From contig JAACJK010000007.1 in the NCBI GenBank assembly GCA_013368325.1, positions 248,001 to 312,000 of the forward strand: DNA of 64,000 nucleotides, given 5' to 3'. Origin of the DNA: Ephemerocybe angulata. Taxonomy: Eukaryota; Basidiomycota; Agaricomycetes; Agaricales; Psathyrellaceae. Below the pieces are notes generated by a model. It ran no database searches and was not told the origin of the DNA. It saw nothing but the letters and a program-made list of their open reading frames with translations. The position numbers and the translations under genes are program-made. The stretch's first letter is position 1. Every line of letters begins with the position of its first letter. Below are positions 35,703-46,336 of the stretch, piece by piece.

Positions 35703-37298
35703 TGATACGACTGTGGTCGTAAAACGCGATTTGCGCGCTAATTTAGGCGCCAGACGCGCGGACCCGATTATCTCCCTGCATCGCGACTTACCAGATATAC
35801 CAAGAGGGTCGCCCCGACCAATAACTGGTCGGCCAGCAGTTTGGGGAACAGTCTCGCGTTCCCTCGAGCGGATTGAGCACCGGTGTCGTCGTACCAAGTC
35901 CCACCTGTCAGTACCTACGAGGAAGGCGCGATAGCTAACCTATCCGTCTCCTCTGGCGAAGTAGGGTGAAACAATTCATAGTTTATTAGACTACGTACCA
36001 ACAGGACGAACGAACGATGACCCGACTCGATGTGGGCGCACGGCGGCGCGCCTCACCGAGCGCTCTCTCCAAACTAAGACCAACAGTCGAGACCCGCCTC
36101 TGGTGGTCGTCTTCCTCTGCCCACGCGTCCAACCCAAGCCCTTCTCCACCTTAGCATCGCCTGACCGCTATGGCTACGCGGCTGGATGTTTCAGAAACAT
36201 CCGATCCGTGCCAAGGCATCGATTAACCGGTTCAGCGCGCCCGTCTGCCCTAAGAACAATAAACTAGCTTACCTGCGGGAACCCTTCGCCCATGAGTATC
36301 CTCCAAAGAACCCCAAAGACTACCCTGCACCCTACACGAGGCACGGCGACGTTACCTCGCCGTACCACCCTCAAACCTAAGAACCATTGTGGCCATATGG
36401 GGCCCACCGCACCCGGCGCGTTCACGCGCCCCCTTACCAAGATGGGTCAACCGGCATCCCGGCAGACCCTAAAATAACCCAAAACCGCGCGCCTAAGTCC
36501 TCGGAGGGACGACGCGCGTCCCCCTCGACCCTACCAAGTCAGGACTTGGCGTGCAAGCTCGTGTTGAGAAGCTCTCGGCAGGCTATGGCCTTACCGATCC
36601 TACCGGTCCCTAGCGTGTTGTGTCGTCGTGTTCGTTGTCATATATACTCGAAAACCTGTAAACGTAGAATCAGTGAATCGTACCCGTTGTTTTGGACTTA
36701 CCTTGAGAGCTTTCCCCTCCATCGTCTATCGACTTGCTCTCGCGTTAGGTCGCGATCGAGCCCCATCACCCTCCGCAATCAGCTCCACTGATTGCTTCCG
36801 ATCTCGGCCCTAACTTCCGTCCCGCCGTCAGATCCCCTCCTCCGTGTTCCCGTTACCTCTAGGATAGCCCGTTAATACATAAGAAAGCATTTGAAGAACT
36901 CACCTAAGTTGCACAAGAACCGTCTAAGAAGTAGAAAGTAAGATCAAAGCTCAGACAAGCCGCGCGTCCGCTTACCAAGCCCGCACCATCAAACATCGCT
37001 TACTAAGCCGGGCGCCTAATTGTGCGTGCCCGTTTCTCCCAAGTCGTTTCTGGGTACTTCTACCTTAGAAATAAAATAAGGAAAAATCATAGTAATTCCT
37101 AGAAATATAAACTACCTAAGAATACACCTAAGTTCTATCGGAAAAGCTTCGAGACATTAAGCAAGAGCGCATTAAGTAGATATATTGAAATTCAGCCAGC
37201 TGAATTCTACCTAAGTCCCTATCGTCCGTACCTAGCATACCTTAGAGGTTGTTGGTTTTGCGTGAGCATATTTCCGTGCTCACGCGTGCGGCGCATCA
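35703..37298 (+). repeat. 5' LTR (1,596 bp)
   Basis: Begins TGATACGACTGTGG and ends GGCGCATCA. It is an ungapped match to 46,337-47,932. A 9-bp stem (GCGTGAGCA/TGCTCACGC) with an 8-nt loop sits 13 bp from its end (37,260-37,285). It is unusually long for a fungal Ty3 LTR. The short open frames inside it recur in both LTRs only because the LTRs are duplicates. Confidence 0.95.
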
Positions 37299-37302
37299 TC
37301 AT

Positions 37303-37320
37303 TGGAGCCCACCGCGAGGG
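37303..37320 (+). other. Primer binding site
   Basis: TGGAGCCCACCGCGAGGG begins 4 nt after the 5' LTR. The leading TGG is complementary to the CCA end of a tRNA. The tRNA species was not identified. Confidence 0.7.
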
Positions 37321-37425
37321 GGATTTTCAAATTGACTATCCTACTCGCTGCAAACACCGTAGAGGACCGCGCTCGCAGTCCTTGCAATAAGAAATTTAAG
37401 AATCTGATTCGAATTTAAAGACATC

Positions 37426-39474
37426 GTGATTCCCCAACGCAGAGGCGAAGGATCACGAAGACCCCCAGACAAACCTTTACCTGATTTCTCCAAGTCACCT
37501 TTAGGAGAACTTCGGTGTAAACAGCGCGAAGAAAAAGCGCGTATATTACTTGAAGAATTACACGAAGCAGCCAGTCGTGTAACTACAGCCTCTAAGCCTA
37601 TACCAAGACGACTAGAATTTCGAGGAGTTCTCAGTTTTGCCCCCCAAACGAGTGAAAGCCCGCTTACGGTACCTCAGAACACAGAAGCCAGTGTCAGTAA
37701 ACAAAGCACGCCAGATTCAAGCCAGGAAGTAGATAACCTACTTCAAAACGCTGCGGAGCAGTCAAGCAATCAAGGATCGGACCCGTGGGCCACCTCGGAC
37801 AACGAGTCCTCTACGAAATCGAGTTCAGATAACTCAGATTTAGTAAACAAGTCGCCTGAACCAACCTTTCCGGGCCAATTCGTCACCCCTCCGCGCACCC
37901 CGTCCCCGACTCCTAAGAAGAAGAAGAAAACACGTACCAAGCGACCCCCTCCTCCACCTTATAGTCCAAAGATGACCAACCCTTCGCGCATTCGCATGCC
38001 AGCGCCGTACGGCCAGAACCATCCACAGTACGACCCGGAAGAACCAGGTTCAGCTGTGCGATTTTTCGAGGAAGTGGCGATGGCGGCAGAAGAAGCTGGG
38101 ATAAGTGATAAGCCCGCTCAAGTGATTAAATGGGCGTTGTCATACTTACCTGACAGCGTGAAGAAAAGGTGGTCACAGCTGACCCTGAATAATGGGGCTC
38201 AGCGTAGCTTCGAAGAATGGCAAGCGGAGGTAATGAAAATCTTACCTTGTCGTGCGCAAGAGGAAGCAGGTTCGATGGTGCGCTTGGACGCGTTAGTATC
38301 TAAGTACGCGCGCAATCCGATCAGCCGACATGACCGAGCGGAGTTTTTCGACTTCACTTTGGGATTCACGGCGGAGGCGAAGGTGGTGAAGAGTTCGCTA
38401 TCTAATCGGGAGTTAGTCCGTATGTACCTACGCTGTCTAACGCCGATGTTCCGTAAACGATTGCAAGAACAGTTAGTAGCAGAGACAGGGAGATCGGATG
38501 AGGACCCGTACCTGTGGAACAAGGTGGTCGACAAGGCCAGAGAGTTGGTAGCAGGGGGAACCACAGGACCGTTCGGCGACCTCGCGCTCGAACCTTCGAC
38601 TCAAGAATATTGGAGGATCAAGATTGAATCCTCGGGGTCAGCTGGATATAAGGCATTAGAGAACATTAAGATAAAGCAAGAGGAAATGGAGAGTAACTTC
38701 CAAACCTTGTACAGTAAGCTAGATGTGCTTGGCGTACAGCTGAAAGAAATTTCTTCTAAGTCAGAATCCAACCAAGCGACAGCGCAGGTATTCCAGCAGC
38801 ATGAGATGCCACCCCGGCCTCACAATAACATGCATACGCAGAATCCTCGCCAAGGGCTATATACTCGCCCGCCCAGCAATCCGTTCAATACCCCGCCAAG
38901 AATTTGTTACTATTGTCACGTTGAGGGGCACATGCTCATGGCATGCCCCACATTGACACAAGATAAAGCGATGGGCCGGGTACTCCAACGAGGGTATAAC
39001 ATCTTTGTGAATAATAGACAATTGTCCAAAGATAGTCCAGATGGACTCAGCATGAAGCAGCGGGCCGATGCTATTATCGCCGGTACTTACAATCCGCCCG
39101 CCGCAGTGAATTATCTCTCGGCCGCGGATTGGGGCAACGCTGACGATAGCCACTCGGTTTTCCTTCAAGCTGAACCCGATGTAGTTACCCATCATGTCCT
39201 CCAACAAGCCGTAGACCGCATGAGGAACGAGACGCAGGGCGCCATGAATAACATGGCCTCTCACATCATCTCATCCTTGCGTCCGTCTCAGAACCCCGCA
39301 CCCCACTTCGGTGCGCCCGCCCCACCGGTTCCCCCTCCCATCGAGCAAACCAACTCAGTCTCGGGCAACGAGATTCGCGAGATGTTCCAGCTACTGTCCA
39401 AACGCATGGATGCGTTTGAACAGTACGGCATCCAGACTCGTAGCCAAGGGACGGCTGGAGAGGGTTTTCGGTGA
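37426..39474 (+). CDS. gag: gag: capsid/nucleocapsid protein
   Basis: Structural protein of the retrotransposon, about 680 residues. The N-terminal third is disordered (S/T/P-rich, with a basic PTPKKKKKTRTKRPPPPP stretch). A helical capsid-like region follows (about 38,050-38,580: AVRFFEEVAMAAEEAG, KRWSQLTL, FFDFTLGFTAEAKVVKSSL, LVRMYLRCLTPMFRKRL). A CCHC zinc knuckle, CYYCHVEGHMLMAC, is at about 38,905-38,946. A coiled region lies near the C-terminus. The frame opens at 37,408, but the first in-frame ATG is at 37,972, well inside the protein. 37,426 is a GTG, so the true start may be mutated, spliced from upstream, or non-AUG. The gag frame ends at the TGA at 39,472. Confidence 0.85.
   Translation: MIPQRRGEGSRRPPDKPLPDFSKSPLGELRCKQREEKARILLEELHEAASRVTTASKPIPRRLEFRGVLSFAPQTSESPLTVPQNTEASVSKQSTPDSSQEVDNLLQNAAEQSSNQGSDPWATSDNESSTKSSSDNSDLVNKSPEPTFPGQFVTPPRTPSPTPKKKKKTRTKRPPPPPYSPKMTNPSRIRMPAPYGQNHPQYDPEEPGSAVRFFEEVAMAAEEAGISDKPAQVIKWALSYLPDSVKKRWSQLTLNNGAQRSFEEWQAEVMKILPCRAQEEAGSMVRLDALVSKYARNPISRHDRAEFFDFTLGFTAEAKVVKSSLSNRELVRMYLRCLTPMFRKRLQEQLVAETGRSDEDPYLWNKVVDKARELVAGGTTGPFGDLALEPSTQEYWRIKIESSGSAGYKALENIKIKQEEMESNFQTLYSKLDVLGVQLKEISSKSESNQATAQVFQQHEMPPRPHNNMHTQNPRQGLYTRPPSNPFNTPPRICYYCHVEGHMLMACPTLTQDKAMGRVLQRGYNIFVNNRQLSKDSPDGLSMKQRADAIIAGTYNPPAAVNYLSAADWGNADDSHSVFLQAEPDVVTHHVLQQAVDRMRNETQGAMNNMASHIISSLRPSQNPAPHFGAPAPPVPPPIEQTNSVSGNEIREMFQLLSKRMDAFEQYGIQTRSQGTAGEGFR
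39462..39468 (+). promoter_or_regulatory. -1 ribosomal frameshift slippery site (gag-pro)
   Basis: GGGTTTT is read in the gag frame as G GGT TTT, which matches the canonical X XXY YYZ heptamer. It lies 3 nt before the gag stop codon. Slipping back by one gives GGG TTT TCG GTG AGC, exactly the pro frame. Confidence 0.8.
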
Positions 39475-40610
39475 GCCCTCGCAAGCGAGGGCCACCAGAT
39501 CCTAAGACGAAGGGGGAGGAAACGCAGCCCGTGGTCGCGCAGAAGGAGAAGGAGAAAGGGGGAGACGTACCAAGCACGGGGAGACCTATACCATATGTAC
39601 TAGTCCCTCCCCAACGTGTGCAGCCCATTGTACCTAATAAACAAGTTCGTTTCAAAGAACCGTCGGAGGACTCGCAAAACGCGCGAACCCCTCGACCAAG
39701 AATTACACCTGAAGACAGAGAAAACGCACTCAAAGTGCTGGGCGAGATATTTGGTCAGTCGCACCCCATAAAGTTCGCAGACTTACTACAATTGTCACCT
39801 CGGACTCGGGCGTTAGCGACTGAGCTGATAAGAAAGAACAAACTCGTTAGGCGGAACGATGGGTCCATGAACCTTGTCGAGACTCTTATGAGTGAACTTA
39901 GTGAGATGGATACTCTATTGGGTATAGATCCTCGTCAAACTGAGCTAGATATCCTCGCTCTTACGGCACAGGGCTTACCTGAAGATACGCATGAAGTCTT
40001 TCTGCAAGACCTTATAGTACCCGAGTACTATACCTCGGAGGGATCTATCGATGTACCAAAGGGTGGTTTAATTTGCCCTGACCCGATCGAGACCTTCTTG
40101 GTAGAAAATACGGGGGTCGAAGTGAAAGGGATGACCGCAGCAGCATCCTCAGAAAAGATACGCACCTTCTTCCCGGTCGTAAACCGCTGTCGAGAAGAGG
40201 AGTCAATCATTGACGAAGGATCACAGGTGTGTTCCGTAAGTGAGGCAGCAGCCGTAGCTCTGGGCATATCCTGGGATCCGCAATTCAAGATCGGACTCCA
40301 GTCCTCGAATAAGTCCACGGCTACAACACTGGGTTTGGCGCGAAATGTACCTATTCACTGTGGAAATGAGGTCACAGCGTACGTCCAATTCCACGTAGTG
40401 AAGGACGCAGCGTACAAAGTCCTCCTAGGGCGGCCGTTCTACTGTGCAATGAGTGCGGTATCGGCTAGTAAGCCCGACGGGTCACATACGCTCACCTTGA
40501 CTGACCCCAATAATAACAACCAAGTCACGATCCCCTCGTACCCTAGAGGAGTCGTCCCAGAACAATACAAAGAAAGACTCAATACTGTTTTTCAGACTTC
40601 GATGATCTGA
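39471..40610 (+). CDS. pro: retropepsin-like aspartic protease domain
   Basis: This frame is entered by a -1 shift from gag and has no ATG of its own at the junction; 39,471 is a GTG. The first 200 residues are a linker. The protease core runs from about 40,130: IDEGSQVCSVSEAAAVALG carries the catalytic aspartate in D-E-G-S instead of the common D-[ST]-G, followed by LGLARNVPIHCG (flap area), VQFHVV and YKVLLGRPF, the final hydrophobic-LLGRP motif of Ty3-type proteases. It ends at the TGA at 40,610, overlapping the pol frame by about 60 bp. Confidence 0.8.
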   Translation: MSPRKRGPPDPKTKGEETQPVVAQKEKEKGGDVPSTGRPIPYVLVPPQRVQPIVPNKQVRFKEPSEDSQNARTPRPRITPEDRENALKVLGEIFGQSHPIKFADLLQLSPRTRALATELIRKNKLVRRNDGSMNLVETLMSELSEMDTLLGIDPRQTELDILALTAQGLPEDTHEVFLQDLIVPEYYTSEGSIDVPKGGLICPDPIETFLVENTGVEVKGMTAAASSEKIRTFFPVVNRCREEESIIDEGSQVCSVSEAAAVALGISWDPQFKIGLQSSNKSTATTLGLARNVPIHCGNEVTAYVQFHVVKDAAYKVLLGRPFYCAMSAVSASKPDGSHTLTLTDPNNNNQVTIPSYPRGVVPEQYKERLNTVFQTSMI

Positions 40611-43600
40611 ATAACTCTCAGGGAGATGTCGCTTGCATAATAGAATTCTCGGAGACTGGCCTTCCAAGAATCGTCGCGACTGCAGAGGCAACGAATGGGT
40701 CCACCTTTTCACAGGAGAACTTGCAAACCTTATACTTAGCTCAAGCCTTACAAGAAGAGAATGTAGACCCGCGAGATCGCGAGGTATTCCAGCAATACCT
40801 ACAATCGCAGCAAGAAAAAGACGCGGCCGATGCGGGCGCCAAAACGGGTGCTAATGCCTCCGTGCCAATCGGGAACCCGAAGAAAACTAAAGTTAAGGGC
40901 GTAAGCTCTGGTAAGAAGTACAAACCGGTTGATAAGAAGGTCCGTCCTGTGTACACTGTAGGTCCAGAAGAGTTTAGGATCGTCAGGGAGATCAAGGGAG
41001 ACCCTTTGGAAAATCTGGAACCCTTACCTGAGAATCCGCCCGACTACAAGCCAACGGGAAGATACACACAAGAAAGACGAGACTGGTTCGAGCAGGCGCA
41101 CCCAGACTTCTGGTTACTGGAAGAAAGAAAGCTCATGCATCACTACATGTCCATCCAGAACAAGGCCTTCGCTTGGGAAGAGAGTGAGCGGGGGCGGTTC
41201 AGACCTGATTTTTTTCAGTCGGTAAAGATTGCGACGGTTCCTCACCATCCGTGGGTGGAGCGTCAAGGCCCTATCGCACCTTACCTGTTCGATTCGCTCT
41301 GCGAAATGATGAGAAGTAAGATTAAAGCTGGAGTCTGGGAACCGTCCAACTCGTCGTATAGAAGTCGGTGGTTCTGTGTGCTCAAGAAAGATGGCAAGAG
41401 CCTACGAATTGTACATAGCTTGGAACCGCTTAATGCGGTCAGCATCGCACATTCGGGGCTCCCGCCGAACGTTGAAGACCTCGCATCGCGTTTCGCCGGT
41501 CTCTCGTGCGGAACCACTATGGACTTATACGTGGGCTACGATGAGAGACTACTGGATGAATCGTCGAGGGATCTCACTACCTTTCAGACACCCTTCGGGG
41601 CCATGAGACTAGTTACCCTACCTATGGGGTGGACAAACTCTGTGCCAATATTCCATGAAGATGTCACAACGATTCTGCAGGAAGAAATACCTAAGTATAC
41701 TGAACCATTTATCGACGACGTACCGATTAAAGGTCCTAAGACAAGATATATCCAAGCAGATGGGACGTATGAGACTATCCCAGGCAACCCAGGCATTCGG
41801 CGGTTCGTGTGGGAACACATCAACGATGTGCACCGCATCACCGAGCGAATGAAATATTGCGGGGGCACTTTCTCGGGAAAGAAAACGAATTTGTGCCGAT
41901 CTGAATTCACAGTAGTCGGGCACCAAGTCTCGTATGAAGGGCGGAAGCCAAATCCAGACAGAATGGGCATCATTATGAGGTGGGGAAAGTGCGAAAACGT
42001 ATCCGACGTACGCACCTTCCTTGGTACTGTGGGCACGTTCAGGATATTTATCCAGAACTACGCACAACGAGCCGAGCCCATACAAAAGCTTACTCGTAAG
42101 AACGTGACCTTCGAATGGGGCACCGAGCAGGACGCCGCGATGGAAGATCTCAAGTCGGCGCTTAAACAAGCGCCGCTCCTAAAGCCCCTCGATGTTACAA
42201 GTGGAGCGCCCCTCAAGCTAGCTGTGGACACATCCTACATTGCAGTAGGATGGTACCTAAGTCAGCAATGCTCGGAGGATAAGAATAAGTGGAATTTTAT
42301 TAAATTTGGCTCCACGTTACTAAACGAGACTGAGGCGAACTATTCTCAACCGAAGCGCGAGCTCTACGGATTAGTACGCGCTCTCAAAGAAAACGAACAT
42401 AGTCTGATTATGGCACGGCCCTTGATCATAGAAACCGATGCGAAGTACATCCAGGGTATGTTGAAGAACCCGGGCGCGGAACCTAACGCAACCATCAACC
42501 GGTGGATCGAACAGGTACAAAAATTCTCGTTCCAGTTGGTGTACGTCGCAGGAAAGACGTTCGCTCTAGCGGACGGGTTGTCACGTCGAGCAGGCCAACC
42601 AGGAGACTCACCTCGGAGAGAATTCCAGGAGCTCCAGGAGGTGGAGGCGGACGCACCTATCACGTATATTAAGAAGAACGTGGGAGATGAGGATCCTCTC
42701 GACTTCGAAAGCTTCAAGAACTTCATCGACACCCGGGGAGGGTACCTCCAAGAGGTTACAAGTCCTGGGCTCGAAAGCCAAGCACTCGCAGAGTTTACCA
42801 CACTCAGCCAAGAGCGATTGGGAATATCTAAAGCTGAGCACAGGAGGTATATCGAGATGTACCTGCTAGGGAATACATGCGAAGAACCGATGGAAATCTT
42901 GAATCTCAACGAAGCAGAAGAATCAGACTTACCGGATGAAGAAAGGGACGAGTACCCAGTAGAGACGAGATCTAGTCAAGCGAAGAGACTAGACGCGTGG
43001 ATCACGCATGCGAGCACTTGGCTTAAGGATCCTCGGTACCGCCCACAAGAAATCCCTTCGGACGACCAAACAGCATTCGAGCGATTTGCCGCTAAGTTAT
43101 TCGTCGCGGCAGATGGAAGGTTGTATCGACGAGAGGATGGCGAGGGCCACCACAGGCTGTACGTCGACCAAGCCAACAGAATGAGGATCCTCAAGTCCGC
43201 ACATGATGCGAACGGACATAGAGGATCCTACGCAACTAAGACCTTCGTAGCAAAGAGGTTTTGGTGGCCGGAGTTAGCAAGTGATGTTGAGTGGTACGTT
43301 AAGACTTGCCTTATGTGCCAGCATAGGCAGAAGCTCCTGGTTAAAATTCCACCGGTAGTAACAGAAACCCCGTCGATCTTTCAGGTAGTCCATATTGATA
43401 CTCTTCACATGACTCCTAAGAGTAACAGGTGTGGATATATAATCCATGGAAGATGTGCACTCACCACATGGATGGAGGGAAAGCCGCTAAAGCAAGAGAG
43501 CGCAGCCGCGATCGGCGCGTGGCTCTTCTCCGACATCATATGTCGGTGGGGATGCCTGCGAAAGATCGTGACAGACAACGGTACACCGATCATCGCTGCG

Positions 43601-44455
43601 GTTAAGTGGATTGAGAGAAAGTATGGGATTAAAGGTAACTCAATCCCGGGGTACAACTCGAAGGCCAACGGGCGGATCGAGCGGCCCCACTGGGATGTAA
43701 GACAAAGTTTATATAAAGCGACTGGTGGTGATACAAGTAAGTGGTTTTGGTTTTTCGACCACGTAATGTGGGCCGACCGGATTACCGTAAGAAAGAGGCT
43801 GGGGTGCTCACCGTTCTTCCTACTTACGGGAGCCGAGCCAGTAACCCCCTTAGATGTGCAAGAAGCAACGTGGTTAGTTGAGCCACCATCGGGCATAATT
43901 TCAACAGAAGAACTAATTGGCTTGCGAGCGAAAGCGCTCGCCAAGCATCAAGCCCATGTTGAAACCGCAATGCGCAAAGTCGATGCCGAGAAGCGTCGGC
44001 GAGTAGCAGCGTACGAGCAAGCCAACGCGGCTACCATCAAGAATTGGAATTTTAAGCGAGGTGACTTAGTACTCATGCGCAATACAGCGATTGAGTCAAG
44101 TCTAAATAAGAAAATGAGATCTCGATATTTGGGGCCATTGATAGTGGTAGCCCGAAATTGAGGTGGTGCCTACATCTTAGCCGAACTTAACGGAGCGGTT
44201 TATCAAAGCAAAGTGGCGGCGTATCGAGTTATCCCATACTACGCAAGGAAGTCCATACCATTAGAGAATATACCTGGGTTTGGATTGGATATCGATAGTG
44301 GAACATTAAAAGACTTAGAAGATTCCGAAGAGAACGGGGAGCAAAGAAACGTCGATTTCAACTTCCAGAAGATGCCTAAACTACATACAGGAGAAGACAG
44401 CGAAGATGAACAAGAAAGTCCGGAAGAAGAACACGAAGATACAGACGACGAGTAA
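40547..44455 (+). CDS. pol: pol: reverse transcriptase, RNase H, integrase (one internal stop)
   Basis: The frame opens at 40,547 inside pro, a further -1 step, and carries no ATG near the junction. RT spans about 41,290-41,900: KAGVWEPSNSSYRSRWF, RIVHSLEPLN, FQTPFGAMRLVTLPMGWTNS and the catalytic PFIDDVPIKGP (FIDD in place of YVDD), with DLYVGYDERLL where DLxSGYHQ is usual. RNase H covers about 42,190-42,590 (LAVDTSYIAVGWYLSQ, YSQPKRELYGLVRAL, IETDAKYIQGML). The integrase HHCC finger is at about 43,200-43,335 (H-DANG-H ... CLMCQ). The integrase core has D in VVHIDTLHM, D in IVTDNGTPI and E in NGRIERPHWD. After KRGDLVLMRN the frame meets TGA at 44,159 (expected CGA) and stays open to 44,455 (GGAYILAELNGAVYQSKV, acidic tail). 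No chromodomain is seen. Confidence 0.92.
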
Positions 44456-44493
44456 AACCCCGAGCCATACATCTCAAGCAAAGCTACAAACAT

Positions 44494-45908
44494 TTAGTCA
44501 CTGTGGTAGCCCCGGGAGCCCATGGACTCGTCGTCCTCGTAGTCCAACTGATCTTCACCCTCGGAGACCGCCATGCGCTCGCGCTCGCGCTCGCGTTCGT
44601 CGATCTCGACTTCAGTAGCCCAAGACATCATCGCATCGCGTACCTCCTGGTCAGCCTTCTCTTGAAGCTCGGCCTTGACCGAAGCGCGTTGCTTTCCCTT
44701 GTCGCGAGAACTAGAGGCGACAGGCGCCTCGGTCTTGGCCTCGACTTTCGCCTCGGTGGTCTTGGAAGTCGCAGCAGTGCGCGAACGAGTCTTGCGTGCG
44801 ACCTTCGACGGTCCAGGACCCGTAGTGCATCGAGCACCACGAGAAGACTCCCCAGCTGCAGTTCCTTTGACCTCCTCGACTTTGCCTACAACCTTATCGG
44901 TAGTAGGGGTCTTGGTGAACTTGGGAAGGGCAGAGGGACGACCACTAAGAAGGGAGCGCAGCTCACCGACCTTGTGATCGTGGTCCTCGGTCAAACGAGA
45001 CCAGATGACAGTGTGCATGTCCATCTGGGCCTCGATACCATGAAGGTGCGTGCGCAAAGCGACGAGACCATTGAGGAGCCGAGCCTCAGGACCCGAAGTC
45101 GCGCCAGAGTTGGCAACGGACTCGCGAGCCCGACGGAGGATATCCTGGACAGCGGTGTCGCTGACGGGAGTCCTCCAGCCTAAAATCAGAAAAAGAATCA
45201 GTAAGATAGAATGAAGAAAGTCAAGAAAAGAACATACTTTGTCCCGCACCGATAGCGGCAACACGAGTCCTGGCAGGGGATTCAAAGGATCCCGAAGCCT
45301 AGCGTACGTCGAGACGTAAGTAAAGAATAAGGACGAAGATCGAAGTGAACACTTACGGGCCGCTTGAGAGTGCGAGTGTTAGAGGGACCCGCAGTGTCGG
45401 GAGCGGCCTTGTTCTCCTTCTATCAAGGAATAATCAGTAAACGGATCACCAAAAGAAAGAGATGGAACGAACCTTGACGGTCAAAGACGCAGTGACGATA
45501 GCACTGAGACGAGCCTGGAGGTTCTTGTCCATGACCGGCTTGTAAGCGCCCTTCTGGGCAGCGATGATGGCGAGAACGCCCTGCAGCTTGCATAGCTTGA
45601 CGCCGAGGAGCGGGTGTCCAAGCCAGTACATGGACCCCTCGATCTTCTCGATCTGGGAAGCGTTGTTAGCGAGATAAGAACCGAGCGATACAAAGCGACG
45701 TACCATGATAAGAACCGAGCGATACAAAGCGACGTACCATGATAAGGATTTGCTTGAGGTGTGAAAACACCGAGTTCTTGAATGCGGCGGCGCCGTCGAG
45801 GTGCGCGTAGAGAGCGTCGAAGATTTCTTGAGCAGTCTCTTTACCGATAAGGAGCACGTTGGTGAGGAAAAGAGAAGCGCCTTCGGCGGACTGGATGAGA
45901 GTGGCCAT
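44494..45908 (-). CDS. Antisense accessory gene of the retrotransposon, five exons, novel
   Basis: This apparently intact gene lies between pol and the 3' LTR on the strand opposite to gag-pol. Exons are 45,908-45,738, 45,652-45,473, 45,419-45,357, 45,298-45,238 and 45,179-44,494. All four introns are GT-AG, the phases fit, there are no internal stops, and the product is 386 residues. It starts MATLIQSAEGASLFLTNVLL, in which the first 115 residues are helical and hydrophobic-patterned (TAQEIFDALYAHLDGAAAF, LGHPLLGVKLCKLQGVLAII). A linker follows (TRTLKRPASGSFESPARTR), then a helix (DTAVQDILRRARESVA, LVALRTHLHGIEAQMDMHT) and a lysine/arginine/alanine-rich tail ending in acidic DQLDYEDDESMG. 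No known domain. The stop is 38 bp from the pol stop, so the two genes converge. Nuclear or nucleic-acid binding is a guess from the basic tail. Confidence 0.8.
45673..45740. repeat. 34-bp tandem duplication covering a 5' splice site
   Basis: GATAAGAACCGAGCGATACA... is repeated with a 34-bp period (45,673-45,706 and 45,707-45,740). It spans the last codon of exon 1 and the first bases of intron 1 of the antisense gene, so two identical donors (ATG/GTACGT) stand in tandem. Use of the intron-internal donor would add 34 nt and shift the frame. Confidence 0.9.
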
Positions 45909-46327
45909 GGTGAGAGTAGGAAAGTGGAAACTGTGGAAACGAATGAATTCGATGAGGAAGAAAGCAGAAAATGGGCTCACCTTTATACCCGAGCCGTATC
46001 CACCAAGGTCGAGCCCGTTGGAGCATAAACACGCCCCGAGACCTCAAGAAAATTGAGCTCTCGGAAACGCGAAAGCTATGTCTTACGGCAATACGCGTAG
46101 ACATGAGGAAAGAAGAACAGAATATAATAAAGAACCTGTCAACTGTCAGACAGACGCATTGAGGCCGTAGAAGAAGCGTGGTACTAAAAAGGAAAGACGG
46201 CGCATCATACCTGGAGTGCCGTTTGCGAGGTAGCAAGGGATGTGCGATGAAGAAAAGAGCTTGGGGGTAAACGAATGGACAAGACAAGGGACTCACCAAG
46301 AGACTGCGGACAGTCTAAATTTATGAT

Positions 46328-46336
46328 GGGGGGAGA
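46328..46336 (+). other. Polypurine tract
   Basis: GGGGGGAGA immediately precedes the TG of the 3' LTR at 46,337, where plus-strand DNA synthesis would be primed. Confidence 0.8.

Noticed and set aside
35703..36813. Open frames inside the LTRs that occur twice (for example 36,186-36,380 and 46,820-47,014)
   Set aside because: They repeat only because the LTRs are duplicated. They have no motif and lie in non-coding regulatory sequence.
44503..45183. 226-codon plus-strand frame between pol and the 3' LTR
   Set aside because: It is the mirror of exon 5 of the antisense gene. The minus-strand chain has matching splice sites and a start, and this frame does not.
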